Origin: Geodermatophilus arenarius
GTDB lineage: Bacteria; Actinomycetota; Actinomycetes; Mycobacteriales; Geodermatophilaceae
Assembly: GCF_042654585.1 (NCBI RefSeq)
Contig: NZ_JBHSGR010000022.1
Location: 1-64,000, forward strand
Reading direction: 5' to 3'
DNA: 64,000 bases
In this document: positions 32,000 through 40,637 of the stretch, piece by piece
Numbering within the stretch: the first letter of the stretch is position 1
How the letters are laid out: every line of letters begins with the position of its first letter
Program-made: the position numbers and the translations under genes
Notes under the pieces: generated by a model
Databases searched by the model: none
The model's input: the letters and a program-made list of their open reading frames with translations, nothing else
What the model was told of the DNA's origin: nothing

Positions 32000-33028
32000 G
32001 TGAGCGCCGCCGTGCTGACCGGCGCCGGAGCCGCCCTCCCGGCGACCCTCGACCAGGACGCGGCGTGGGAGGGCTTCTTCGCCCGCCACTACGAGGGCGT
32101 CCGCGCCGCCCGGCGGATCTGGGCGAGCGCCGGCGTGCGCACCCGGCACGCGGTCGCCAACCCGGTCGACGAGGACCTCAGCCGGTGGAGCACCGGCGCG
32201 CGCATGGCCCGCTACGTGGAGGAGGCGCTGCCGCTGGGGAAGCAGGCGGTCGCCGGGGCGCTCGACGACGCCGGCCTCGCGCCGGGCGACGTCGGCCTGT
32301 TCGCCGTCGCCACCTGCACCGGGTACGCGACCCCCGGGCTGGACATCCGGCTGGCCAGCGACCTGGGCATGCCCGCCGGTCTGCAGCGGTTGCTGGTCGG
32401 GCACATGGGCTGCTACGCCGCGCTGCCCGGGCTGGCCGCCGTCGGCGACTTCGTGGCCGCGCGCTCGCGCCCGGCGGTGCTGCTGTGCTGCGAGCTGACC
32501 AGCCTGCACGTGCAGCCGGCGCAGCGGGACCTGGACCAGGTGGTCGCGCACGCGCTGTTCTCCGACGCCGCGGCCGCCGTCGTCGTCGAGCCCGGCGCCG
32601 CACGCGGGCGGCGGCTGGCCGGCGTGGTCGCGCGCACCGACCCCTCGACGGCCGACCACATGACCTGGGACGTCACCGACCTCGGCTTCCGCATGGGCCT
32701 GTCCCCGCGGGTGCCCGACGTGCTGTCCCGGCACGTGGGCGACGTCGTCGCGGAGCTGCTCGACGGCGCGGGCCTGCGGGTCGAGGACGTCGCCGGGTGG
32801 GCGGTGCACCCCGGGGGCCCGCGGATCATCGACGTCGCCCGCGACGAGCTCGGCCTCGCCGAGGCGCAGGTCGCGGCGTCCCGCCGGGTGCTGGCCGAGC
32901 ACGGCAACTGCTCCTCGGCCACCGTGCTGCTCGTCCTCCAGGAGCTCGGCGACGTCGACGGTCCGGTGGTCGCGATGGCCTTCGGACCGGGGTTGACCCT
33001 GTACGCAGCGTTGCTCCTGCCGATCTGA
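32000..33028 (+). CDS. Type III polyketide synthase (chalcone synthase-like)
   Basis: A 342-residue homodimer-type enzyme that condenses malonyl-CoA onto an acyl starter, giving pyrones or resorcinols. The full catalytic triad is visible: Cys138 in GHMGCYAALPG, His270 in WAVHPGGPRIID and Asn303 in EHGNCSSATVLLVL. The length fits bacterial enzymes. The small residues around the active site cannot predict starter length. The GTG at 32000 is weakly served by a ribosome site. Preceded by a methyltransferase gene, it probably makes a methylated alkylpyrone or alkylresorcinol-like metabolite; no hydroxylase or prenyltransferase gene lies beside it. Confidence 0.9.
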   Translation: MSAAVLTGAGAALPATLDQDAAWEGFFARHYEGVRAARRIWASAGVRTRHAVANPVDEDLSRWSTGARMARYVEEALPLGKQAVAGALDDAGLAPGDVGLFAVATCTGYATPGLDIRLASDLGMPAGLQRLLVGHMGCYAALPGLAAVGDFVAARSRPAVLLCCELTSLHVQPAQRDLDQVVAHALFSDAAAAVVVEPGAARGRRLAGVVARTDPSTADHMTWDVTDLGFRMGLSPRVPDVLSRHVGDVVAELLDGAGLRVEDVAGWAVHPGGPRIIDVARDELGLAEAQVAASRRVLAEHGNCSSATVLLVLQELGDVDGPVVAMAFGPGLTLYAALLLPI

Positions 33029-33096
33029 CCTCGCAGGACCCTCCGTTTCCGCACTACCCTCTGTGATCCTGATCACGATCGTGGAGGGGGGCGGTC

Positions 33097-33738
33097 ATGG
33101 TCACCGGTGCGTCCGTCCGCGTGTTCCTGGTCGACGACCACGAGGTGGTGCGTCGGGGCGTGGCCGAGGTCCTCGAGGACGACCCGGGGCTGGCGGTCGT
33201 CGGCGAGGCGGGCAGCGTCACCGAGGCCCTGGCCCGCTGCCCGGCGGTCCGGCCCGACGTCGTCCTCGTGGACATGCGGCTGCCCGACGGCGACGGCGCC
33301 GAGCTGATCCGCGAGCTGGGGGAGCGGCTGCCCGGGGTCCGCTGCCTGGTGCTGTCCAGCTACGCCGACGAGGCGGCCGTCGCCGCGGCCGCGGCGGCGG
33401 GGGCGGCCGGCTACGTCGTGAAGCAGGTGCGCGGCGCGGACCTGGTCTCGGCGGTGCACACGGTCGCGGGCGGCGGCACGCTGGCGGGCTGGCCCGGGCG
33501 GCGGCCGGGGTCCGGGCCCGACGGCGACCGGCGCCTGGCCGCGCTCACCGAGCAGGAGCGCACCGTGCTCATGCTGATCGGGGAGGGGCTGACCAACCGG
33601 CAGATCGGCGAGCGGATGGGCCTGGCCGAGAAGACGGTCAAGAACTACACCAGCCACCTGCTGGCCAAGCTGGGGCTGGAGCGGCGCACCCAGGCCGCGA
33701 TCCTGGCCACCGAGCTGCGCGGCCGCCGGTCCTCCTGA
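33097..33738 (+). CDS. DosR/DevR-like NarL-family response regulator
   Basis: The 213-residue regulator has a receiver domain (LVDDHEVVRRGVAEVLE, phosphorylated Asp59 in VVLVDMRLPDGDG, Lys in V-V-K-Q) and a LuxR helix-turn-helix (LTEQERTVLMLIGEGLTNRQIGERMGLAEKTVKNYTSHLLAKLG). The KTVKNYTSHLLAKLGL block closely matches mycobacterial DosR, which governs the hypoxia and NO response. The ATG at 33097 follows GGAGGGGGGC. Its 3' end faces the DosS-like kinase gene 16 bases away. Confidence 0.88.
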   Translation: MVTGASVRVFLVDDHEVVRRGVAEVLEDDPGLAVVGEAGSVTEALARCPAVRPDVVLVDMRLPDGDGAELIRELGERLPGVRCLVLSSYADEAAVAAAAAAGAAGYVVKQVRGADLVSAVHTVAGGGTLAGWPGRRPGSGPDGDRRLAALTEQERTVLMLIGEGLTNRQIGERMGLAEKTVKNYTSHLLAKLGLERRTQAAILATELRGRRSS

Positions 33739-33754
33739 CCGGCGGGCCGGGCAC

Positions 33755-35482
33755 TCAGGACCGCTGCGCCCACCCCGGCACCGTCCAGGTCACCTCGGTG
33801 CCCGCCGGTCCCCCGGTCGCGGTCAGCCGGCCGCCGCGGCGCTCGGCCCGCTCGGCCAGGTTGGCCAGCCCGCTGCGGACCGTGACCGCGGGCAGCCCGC
33901 GGCCGTCGTCGGTGACCCGGACGGACACCGGCGCGCCCGGCCCGTCCTCCCCGACCTCGACCGACACCTCGACCCGGCTCGCGTCCGCGTGCCGGACGAC
34001 GTTGGTCACGAGCTCCCGCACCACCGCCAGCAGGTCGGTGGCCAGGCCCGCGGGCAGGCCGTCGAGGTCGCCGCGCAGCCGCAGCCCGGGTTGCACCGCC
34101 GAGCCCTCCGTGGCCTGCCGCACGGCGTCGGCCACCCCCGCGGCCAGGCCCTCGGGGACGACGTCGTCGTGGAGGCCGAAGATCGCCGAACGGATCTGCC
34201 GCAGCGTCCCGTCCAGCTCGTCGACGCTGCGCCCGATGCGGCGGGCGGCGTAGGGGTCGACCTCCTCCAGCGCCCGGCTGATCCGGTCCAGCGAGAGCGC
34301 CGTCGCGTAGATCCGCTGGACGACGTGGTCGTGCAGGTCACGGGCGATCCGGTCGCGGTCGGCCTGCACCTGCAGCCGGCGCTCGCGCCGCTGGCTGCGC
34401 GCCAGCTCCAGCGCCAGCCCCGCCTGACCGGCGAACGCGGACAGCGCCTCGAGGACCTCCGCGTCGAACGGCTCCCGGTCGGCGCGGCGCAGGCAGACCA
34501 GGGTCCCCAGGGCCGGGCCGAGCGGGACGATGACCGCGGAGCGGGCGCCGCGGACGAGCTCGACGGCGACCTCGGCGTGCCGGCCCAGCACGGGGTCCGC
34601 CGCGACGTCCTCGACCAGCTCCCCCAGCCCGGTGCGGTGCACCCGGCCGACGTGGGTGTCCTCGAGCGGGACCCGCACCCCGTCGAGCTCGCCGGCCATG
34701 TAACCGGCCGAGGCCACGATGGTCAGCGCCTCGGGGTCGCCCTCCTGTGCGATGAGCAGTGCCCCGGCCTCGGCGTCGCTCAGCGCGACGGCCCGTTCGG
34801 CCACCGTCAGCAGCACCTCGGCCGGGTCCTCACCCGACAGCAGCTCGGTGGCCACCTCGGTGCCGGCCTGCACCCACGCCCGGCGGCGCTCGGCGGCCTC
34901 CGCCAGCCGCGCGTTCTCGATGGCCAGGCCCGCGGCCGCGGCCAGCGCCAGCACCGCCTCCTCGTCGGCCTCGGTGAACGGGCCGCCGGTGCGCTTCTCG
35001 GTCAGGTAGAGGTGGCCGAAGACGGCGTCGCGGACGCACACCGGCACCCCGAGGAAGGACTGCATCGGCGGGTGGCCGGCCGGGAAGCCGACGGAGTCGG
35101 GGTGGGACCCGAGGTCGTCGAGCCGCAGCGGCCGGGGGTGGTCGACCAGCAGGCCGAGGATGCCGGCGCCGGCCGGGAGGCGGTCGATGCCGGCGCGCGT
35201 CTCCTCGTCCATGCCGACGATGACGAAGCGGTCCAGCCGCCGCCCGTCGCGGGTGAGGACGCCGAGCGCGCCGTAGGTGGCGTCGGCGTGCGCGACCGCC
35301 GCCTCGACGATGGCGTGCAGCGTCGCCTCGAGGTGCTCGCCGGCCGCGGCCGCCCGCACGCCGGCGGCGAGCGCCGGCGGCGTGCCCTCCGGGCCGGGCG
35401 GGGTCACGGCCCGTCCGGAGGGGTCCTGCTGCGCGTCGGGGCGGCCGTCCGCCGGGGTGGTCCCGCCGGAGGGTTCACGCAC
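33755..35482 (-). CDS. DosS/DevS-like GAF-GAF sensor histidine kinase
   Basis: A soluble 575-residue kinase. GAF-A (about 45-195) shows G-A-L-G-V, D-R-F-V-I-V-G-M-D-E-E-T-R, and G-F-P-A-G-H-P-P-M-Q-S-F-L-G-V-P-V. His137 of H-P-P-M lies in the segment that holds the heme ligand of DosS/DosT, so gas or redox sensing by heme is likely. GAF-B spans about 205-370. HisKA_3 has His in RIARDLHDHVVQRIYATAL, and the HATPase domain has the N-box V-R-E-L-V-T-N-V-V-R-H-A. The GTG at 35482 overlaps the universal stress gene by eight bases. The cognate regulator is the convergent gene at 33097. Confidence 0.88.
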   Translation of the reverse strand: MREPSGGTTPADGRPDAQQDPSGRAVTPPGPEGTPPALAAGVRAAAAGEHLEATLHAIVEAAVAHADATYGALGVLTRDGRRLDRFVIVGMDEETRAGIDRLPAGAGILGLLVDHPRPLRLDDLGSHPDSVGFPAGHPPMQSFLGVPVCVRDAVFGHLYLTEKRTGGPFTEADEEAVLALAAAAGLAIENARLAEAAERRRAWVQAGTEVATELLSGEDPAEVLLTVAERAVALSDAEAGALLIAQEGDPEALTIVASAGYMAGELDGVRVPLEDTHVGRVHRTGLGELVEDVAADPVLGRHAEVAVELVRGARSAVIVPLGPALGTLVCLRRADREPFDAEVLEALSAFAGQAGLALELARSQRRERRLQVQADRDRIARDLHDHVVQRIYATALSLDRISRALEEVDPYAARRIGRSVDELDGTLRQIRSAIFGLHDDVVPEGLAAGVADAVRQATEGSAVQPGLRLRGDLDGLPAGLATDLLAVVRELVTNVVRHADASRVEVSVEVGEDGPGAPVSVRVTDDGRGLPAVTVRSGLANLAERAERRGGRLTATGGPAGTEVTWTVPGWAQRS

Positions 35483-35957
35483 CGTGCGCGAGGCGGCGGC
35501 TCGGGTGGCGCGGCACGACCTGCCGCAGGAGGGCGCGTCCCGATCCGTTCACCAGCACCAGGTCACCGCCGCGGCCGGCGCCGACGAGGGCCTCGAGCAG
35601 CGGCCGCTCCAGGGTGGCGGTGCGGACGCGGCCGGTCACGCCCGTCTCGGCGATGGCGCGGACGACCTGGGCCTCGATCCGCTCGAGGACCACGGCGCGG
35701 GTCTGCTCCGCGGCCGCGCGCTGTCCGGTCAGCGTCCTCTCGCCGCCGTCGACGACGTCGACGGCGAGCACGGTCCCCTCGCGGCGGGCCGCCTCGCGCA
35801 GCGCCCAGACCAGGGCGCCGTAGCCGGAGGGCGAGCCGTCGACGTGGACGACGAGCGAGGGCGCGGGACGACGGGAGAACTGCGGGACGAGCCGGACGGG
35901 CTCGACGGGCTGAAGGGACCGGTCCTCGGGCGGAACGGGAGCGGTCGGATCTGCCAT
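35475..35957 (-). CDS. Universal stress protein family
   Basis: A 160-residue UspA-fold protein: an initial beta strand with S-L-V-V-H-V-D-G-S-P-S-G-Y-G-A-L-V-W-A, an adenine-nucleotide-binding-like first motif, and the end with D-L-V-L-V-N-G-S-G-R. The ATP-binding G-x2-G-x9-G-S loop is imperfect: G-A-G-R-G-G-D-L-V-L-V-N-G-S. The ATG at 35957 starts it. A DosR-like box lies 36-49 bases upstream of the start and the kinase gene follows with an eight-base overlap, so the stress protein and the sensor are probably induced together. Its biochemical target is unknown. Confidence 0.8.
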   Translation of the reverse strand: MADPTAPVPPEDRSLQPVEPVRLVPQFSRRPAPSLVVHVDGSPSGYGALVWALREAARREGTVLAVDVVDGGERTLTGQRAAAEQTRAVVLERIEAQVVRAIAETGVTGRVRTATLERPLLEALVGAGRGGDLVLVNGSGRALLRQVVPRHPSRRLAHGA

Positions 35958-35992
35958 GCAGTGATCCTCGCGACACGCGGCGCGTCGGGACA

Positions 35993-36006
35993 GGGACCAA
36001 GGGCCC
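35993..36006. promoter_or_regulatory. DosR-like box upstream of the stress protein and sensor kinase
   Basis: Read on the minus strand, the 14 bases are GGGCCCTTGGTCCC, against the mycobacterial DosR core GGGACTTTNGTCCC (about 12 of 14 positions, counting N). It is 36-49 bases upstream of the USP start and just beyond the stop of the upstream methyltransferase gene. A regulatory role is inferred from the match and the nearby DosR/DosS genes. Confidence 0.5.
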
Positions 36007-36008
36007 GG

Positions 36009-36821
36009 TCAGCCCTCGCGGGCCCCCGTGACGACCGCGGTCCCGTCCTCCCCGGGGCCGAGGACGTCCGCCCGCAGCCCGGCGGCGGCGAGCACCGCGG
36101 CGAGCACGGGCGCCTGGTCCTCCCCCGCCTCGGCCAGCAGGACCCCGCCCGGGGCGAGCCAGGCCGGGGCGCCCGCGGCCACGCGCCGGTGCACGTCGAG
36201 GCCGTCCGTGCCCCCGTCGAGCGCCGTCCGGGGCTCGTGCAGGCGCGCCTCGGGCGGCAGCAGGGGCAGCGCCGCGGTGGGCACGTACGGCGCGTTGACC
36301 ACCAGGACGTCGACCCGCCCGTGCAGCCGCCGCGGCAGCGCGTCGAACAGGTCGCCGCCGTGCACCTGCCCGCCCACCGGCGCGAGGTTGCGCCGGGCGT
36401 GGTGCAGCGCGGCGGGGGCGACGTCGGCGGCGTGCAGCTCGGCCAGCTCGACGGCGGTGGCCAGCGCGAGGCCGACCGCGCCGCAGCCGCAGCACAGGTC
36501 GACCGCGACCGGCGGGCGCCCGTGCCGGTCCCGCGCCGCCCGCGCCACCTCCACCGCCCGCGCGACCAGGGCCGCGGTGCGCCGCCGCGGCACGAAGACC
36601 CCGGGGCCGACGGAGACCCGCAGGCCGCAGAACTCCACCTCGCCGAGGACGTGCTCCAGCGGCTCGCCGGCCACCCGCCGTCCGGCGAGGGCGTCGAGCT
36701 CCTCCGGTGTGGCCGCGGCGGCGGTCAGCAGGCGGGCCTCGTCCTCGGCGAAGACGCAGCCGGCGGCGCGCAGCCGCGCGACGAGGGCGTCGGTGGCCGC
36801 GGCGGAGAGCCCGGGGCTCAT
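36009..36821 (-). CDS. PrmC/HemK-family methyltransferase with NAPY motif
   Basis: A 270-residue protein of the family that methylates glutamine in peptide release factors. An N-terminal helical part with EPLEHVLGEVEFCGLRV precedes the Rossmann domain: SAM motif I VDLCCGCGAVGLALA and the catalytic motif V-L-V-V-N-A-P-Y-V-P, where the classical motif is NPPY. The second position is Ala rather than Pro. Actinobacterial paralogs with NAPY are often called putative protein N5-glutamine methyltransferase, so its substrate may not be a release factor. The ATG at 36821 starts the conserved region. It ends just before the DosR-like box. Confidence 0.78.
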   Translation of the reverse strand: MSPGLSAAATDALVARLRAAGCVFAEDEARLLTAAAATPEELDALAGRRVAGEPLEHVLGEVEFCGLRVSVGPGVFVPRRRTAALVARAVEVARAARDRHGRPPVAVDLCCGCGAVGLALATAVELAELHAADVAPAALHHARRNLAPVGGQVHGGDLFDALPRRLHGRVDVLVVNAPYVPTAALPLLPPEARLHEPRTALDGGTDGLDVHRRVAAGAPAWLAPGGVLLAEAGEDQAPVLAAVLAAAGLRADVLGPGEDGTAVVTGAREG

Positions 36822-36891
36822 CCCCGGCCTCCGCGGGACGGGTCCACGGACAGACCCTGGCACGGCCGCCGGTCCGCGGCCCGGCCGGGCG

Positions 36892-39138
36892 TCAGTGCGG
36901 GGACGCGGCCGGGACGTCCTGCCTGGTGGTGCGGGGCACCGGGGCGGCCCGCAGGGCGGCGCCGGGGGAGTGCGGCCGGCGGCGCTCGGCCCCGGTGGCC
37001 ACCGCCTCCTCGTGGACCGCCTCCTGGTGCACCGCCTCCTCGTGCACCGCCTTCTGGTGCACCGCCTCCTCGTGCGCCGCGGCGGGCAGGGGACGACCGA
37101 GGTGGTAGCCCTGCCCGTACCCGACGCCGAGCCCGCGGAGCGCGGCCAGCTCGTCGGCGGTCTCGATGCCCTCGGCCACGAGGTCCAGGCCGAGCGTCTG
37201 GCCCAGCTGCACGATCGCGCCGATGACCGCGTGGTCCTCCGGGCTCGTGGCCACGCCGTCGACGAAGGACTTGTCGATCTTGAGGACGTCGATGGGGAAC
37301 CGGCGCAGGTAGCCCAGTGACGAGTAGCCGGTGCCGAAGTCGTCGAGGGCCAACCGGACGCCGAGGTCCTTGACCTCCTCCAGCTTGCCGGTGGTGGCGG
37401 CGGCGTCCTGCACGAGCAGCGACTCGGTGATCTCGAGGGTCAGCCGCCGCGGGTCCAGGCCGGAGCGGTCCAGCGCCTCGGCGACGTCGCCGACGAGGCT
37501 GGGGTGCTGGAACTGGCGCACCGACACGTTGACGCTCATCCGCGGGCCGCTGCCGTCCGGTCGCTGCCACGCGGCGGCCTGGCGGGTGGCCTCCCGGAGC
37601 ACCCAGCGGCCGATCGGGACGATCAGGCCGCTGTCCTCGGCCAGCGCGATGAACCGCGCCGGCGGCACCAGCCCGTGCGTGGGGTGCTGCCAGCGCACCA
37701 GGGCCTCGTAGCCGCTGGTCGTGGCCGACGCCAGGTCGACGATCGGCTGGTAGTGGAGGACGAGCTCCTGCCGGTCCAGCGCCTGGTAGAGGTCGGCGAG
37801 CAGGCGCTCGCGCTCGAGGTGCGCGGCGTGGTGGCTGGGCTGGAAGGTCTCGTAGCGCCCCTTGCCGCTGGACTTGGCCACGTACATGGCGATGTCCGCC
37901 GCGCGCAGCAGGCCCAGGCCGCTGGCGGCGCACGTCGCCGAGGTGGCGATGCCCATGCTCACGCTGGCGCGGACGGCGCGGTCGGCGACGTGGACCGGCT
38001 GGGCGAGGGCGGCCAGCACGCGCTCGGCGACCAGGGGCGCCAGCTCTCCGCTGCGCGCGCCGCTCATCAGCACGGCGAACTCGTCGCCGGCCAGGCGGGC
38101 GAGGGTGTCCTCGGGGCGCAGGCAGCCGCCGACCCGCTGGGCGACCACCCGCAGCAGGGCGTCGCCGCCGTCGTGGCCGAGGTTGTCGTTGACGGTCTTG
38201 AGGTTGTCCAGGTCCAGGAACAGCACCGCCGACGGGGTGCCGGTGACCCGCTCGCGTTCCTCCGCCGCGCGCAGGCGCTCCATGAACAGCGCCCGGTTGG
38301 GCAGGCCGGTCAGGGGGTCGTGGAAGGCCTGCACGCGCAGCTGGTCCTCGAGCTCCTTGCGGTCGCTGGTGTCGCGCGTGGTGAGCACGATGCCGCTGAC
38401 GGCCGGGTCGTCGAGCAGGTTGCGGGCGGCGGTGTCGGTCCAGCGCCAGGAGCCGTTGCGGTGCCGCATGCGGGCGGCCGGCCAGGTCGCCGGCGGCTCC
38501 CCGGCGGCCACGCGGCCGAGGTGCTCGCGGAAGCCCCGCACGTCCTCGGGGTGGACCAGGTCGTGGACGTCTGTGCCGATCAGCGTCCCCGGCGGGTAGC
38601 CGAGGACCCAGCCCACCGACGGGGTCTGGTACGTCACGGTGCCCGCGGTGTCGACGACGGTGATGACGTCCGAGGCGTTGCGGACCAGCGACCGGAAGTG
38701 CTCCCCCGCCTCCAGGGCGTCGAGCAGGCTGTTGAAGGCGCGGGCGGTCTCGCCGAGCTGGTCGTCGGAGTCCACGGTGATCCGCTGCGACGTCGACTGC
38801 GACCAGTCCCCGGTCCGGCTGGCGTGCGAGATGGTCTGCGCCACCGAGTGCAGGTGGGTGCTGAGGACGGCCAGCCGCCCACCGACCAGGCACCGGCACA
38901 GCGTGTAGCTCAGCCCGCCGACCAGGAAGCCGGCGACGAGACAGGCCGCCCGGAACACCGGGCGGTCGGCGTACTGGGCGGGGACCCCGAGGCCCGTGGC
39001 GAACGGCGGGAAGACCAGCCCGACCGCGATGCCGAGGCCGACCATCCACACCGCGAGGTCCCAGAACACCCGCGAGGTGAGACGGAAACCCCGGGGCCGT
39101 CGCCGGTCGCCGTCGACCCGGAGCTGCAAGGCACTCAT
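36892..39138 (-). CDS. Membrane PAS-GGDEF-EAL c-di-GMP protein with C-terminal repeat
   Basis: A 748-residue protein with both c-di-GMP synthase and hydrolase domains. Two or three membrane helices near residues 20-75 precede a HAMP-like/coiled segment (about 75-130), a PAS domain (about 135-255: DTAGTVTYQTPSVGWVLGY), GGDEF (signature AGDEF, with an RPED I-site-like motif five residues before it) and EAL (Y-E-A-L-V-R-W, D-D-F-G-T-G-Y-S-S-L, K-I-D-K-S-F-V). Both signatures look intact. After the EAL domain comes five copies of H-(E/Q)-(E/K)-A-V and a basic Pro-rich end. The ATG at 39138 is preferred; longer starts only add low-complexity sequence. Confidence 0.85.
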   Translation of the reverse strand: MSALQLRVDGDRRRPRGFRLTSRVFWDLAVWMVGLGIAVGLVFPPFATGLGVPAQYADRPVFRAACLVAGFLVGGLSYTLCRCLVGGRLAVLSTHLHSVAQTISHASRTGDWSQSTSQRITVDSDDQLGETARAFNSLLDALEAGEHFRSLVRNASDVITVVDTAGTVTYQTPSVGWVLGYPPGTLIGTDVHDLVHPEDVRGFREHLGRVAAGEPPATWPAARMRHRNGSWRWTDTAARNLLDDPAVSGIVLTTRDTSDRKELEDQLRVQAFHDPLTGLPNRALFMERLRAAEERERVTGTPSAVLFLDLDNLKTVNDNLGHDGGDALLRVVAQRVGGCLRPEDTLARLAGDEFAVLMSGARSGELAPLVAERVLAALAQPVHVADRAVRASVSMGIATSATCAASGLGLLRAADIAMYVAKSSGKGRYETFQPSHHAAHLERERLLADLYQALDRQELVLHYQPIVDLASATTSGYEALVRWQHPTHGLVPPARFIALAEDSGLIVPIGRWVLREATRQAAAWQRPDGSGPRMSVNVSVRQFQHPSLVGDVAEALDRSGLDPRRLTLEITESLLVQDAAATTGKLEEVKDLGVRLALDDFGTGYSSLGYLRRFPIDVLKIDKSFVDGVATSPEDHAVIGAIVQLGQTLGLDLVAEGIETADELAALRGLGVGYGQGYHLGRPLPAAAHEEAVHQKAVHEEAVHQEAVHEEAVATGAERRRPHSPGAALRAAPVPRTTRQDVPAASPH
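37001..37075. repeat. Five 15-bp tandem units encoding HEEAV/HQEAV repeats
   Basis: Five head-to-tail 15-base units alternate between the forms that encode HEEAV and HQ(E/K)AV in the C-terminus of the GGDEF-EAL protein. Differences between units are one or two bases. The alternating pattern implies duplication of a 30-base pair of units. Confidence 0.88.
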
Positions 39139-39268
39139 GCCCAGGGACGTCGTCACCGTGCCCGGGCGCTTTGAGGCCGGTGACCGGAGATCACCCTCAG
39201 GGGGTGGACCCGGGCGGGAGGCGCGGCGCCGGGCTCGATTTCGGCCGGGACGTGCCGATGGGGATCCC

Positions 39269-40627
39269 ATGCGACTGGTTCCCGACACCTCCCCGGGCCG
39301 GCTCGTCGGCGAGGACGTCCGCGTCCCGACGGCCGGCGGGGGGCTCACCCGCTACGTCGACCTCGACGCCGCGGCCACCAGCTCGTCGTCGGTCCGGGTG
39401 GCCCGGGCGGTGCAGGAGTTCCTGCCCCGCTACTCGAGCGTGCACCGCGGTGCCGGCGCGAAGTCCCGGTACACCAGCGCCCGCTACGAGGCCGCCCGCG
39501 AGACCGTGCTCGCCTTCGTCGGGGCGGACCCCGCCACGCACGAGACCGTCTTCGTCCGCAACACCACCGAGGCGCTGAACGCGCTGGCGTTCCGGCTCGG
39601 GCTCGAGCCGGACGACGTGGTGCTCACCACCGCGGTCGAGCACCACGCCAACCTGCTGCCGTGGCGCCGCGCCGCGCGGCTGCGGGTGGTCGAGGTCGGC
39701 GCCGGGGGGACCTTCACGGCCGAGGACGTCGTCGCCGCGCTCGACCAGCGCCCGACCCCGCGAGTCCTGACCCTCACCGGCGCCTCCAACGTCACCGGCT
39801 GGCTGCCCGACCTGGCCGCCATCACCGCCGCCGCCCGGGAGCGCGGCGTGTTCGTGGTGGTGGACGCCGCCCAGCTGGCGCCGCACCGGCCGATCGACGT
39901 GACCGCCCTCGGCGTCGACGCCCTCGCCCTGTCGGGGCACAAGGCGTACGCGCCCTTCGGCGCCGGCGCGCTCGTCGCCCCGCGGAGCCTGCTCGGCCGC
40001 GGCGAGCCCCTGCTGGTCGGCGGCGGCGCGGTCCGGGCGGTCTCCTTCGACGACGTCGTGTGGGCCGGTGCCCCCGACCGGGACGAGGCCGGTTCGCCGA
40101 ACGTCGTCGGCGCGGTCGCGCTGGCCGCCGCGGCCGAGGAGCTGGCCGAGGACTGGCCCGGCCTGCTCGCCCACGAGCGCGCCCTCACCGCGGCGCTGGA
40201 CGCCGAGCTCGCGACGGTCCCGGGGCTGCGCCGCCTCGGCCCGGTGACGGGGGACCGGCTGCCCGTGGCGGCCTTCCTCCTCGACGACCTCCCGCACGGT
40301 CTGGTGGCCGCCCGGCTGTCCGCGGAGTTCGGGATCGGCGTGCGCAGCGGCTGCTTCTGCGCCCACCCGTACATGGCCCGCCTGCTGGAACTGAGCGAGG
40401 AGCAGGTCCGCGCCTTCCACGACGCGGCCCGGGCCGGCGAGGTCCGGCTGCCCGGCGCCGTGCGCGCCAGCGCCAACCGCGGGACGACCCTGGACGACGT
40501 CGCGGCGCTCGGGGCGGCGCTGCGCACCGTCGCGGCGACGCCGGAGGAGAGCGCCCGCTACCGCGTCGACGAGCGGGGCGAGTACCTGCCCGGTGAGGCG
40601 CGGACGCCGGTCCTGCTGGGGGCCTGA
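39269..40627 (+). CDS. Cysteine-desulfurase-like class V aminotransferase
   Basis: A PLP enzyme of 452 residues. It shows YVDLDAAATSSSS, HRGAGAKS, N-T-T-E-A-L-N, the PLP lysine Lys225 in LSGHKAYAPFG and a SufS/CsdA-like cysteine loop, G-V-R-S-G-C-F-C-A-H-P-Y. The two cysteines in that loop allow persulfide chemistry, but class V members also include other sulfur- and amino-acid-lyases, so desulfurase is likely rather than certain. No Fe-S assembly genes sit beside it. The ATG at 39269 was chosen because it begins the conserved part; the long upstream frame runs through the divergent neighbour. It converges with the TOPRIM gene. Confidence 0.82.
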   Translation: MRLVPDTSPGRLVGEDVRVPTAGGGLTRYVDLDAAATSSSSVRVARAVQEFLPRYSSVHRGAGAKSRYTSARYEAARETVLAFVGADPATHETVFVRNTTEALNALAFRLGLEPDDVVLTTAVEHHANLLPWRRAARLRVVEVGAGGTFTAEDVVAALDQRPTPRVLTLTGASNVTGWLPDLAAITAAARERGVFVVVDAAQLAPHRPIDVTALGVDALALSGHKAYAPFGAGALVAPRSLLGRGEPLLVGGGAVRAVSFDDVVWAGAPDRDEAGSPNVVGAVALAAAAEELAEDWPGLLAHERALTAALDAELATVPGLRRLGPVTGDRLPVAAFLLDDLPHGLVAARLSAEFGIGVRSGCFCAHPYMARLLELSEEQVRAFHDAARAGEVRLPGAVRASANRGTTLDDVAALGAALRTVAATPEESARYRVDERGEYLPGEARTPVLLGA

Positions 40628-40637
40628 CCCCGGGAGG

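Noticed and set aside
37001..37075. CRISPR-like repeat array
   Set aside because: Units are 15 bases, contiguous without spacers and in frame within a coding gene.
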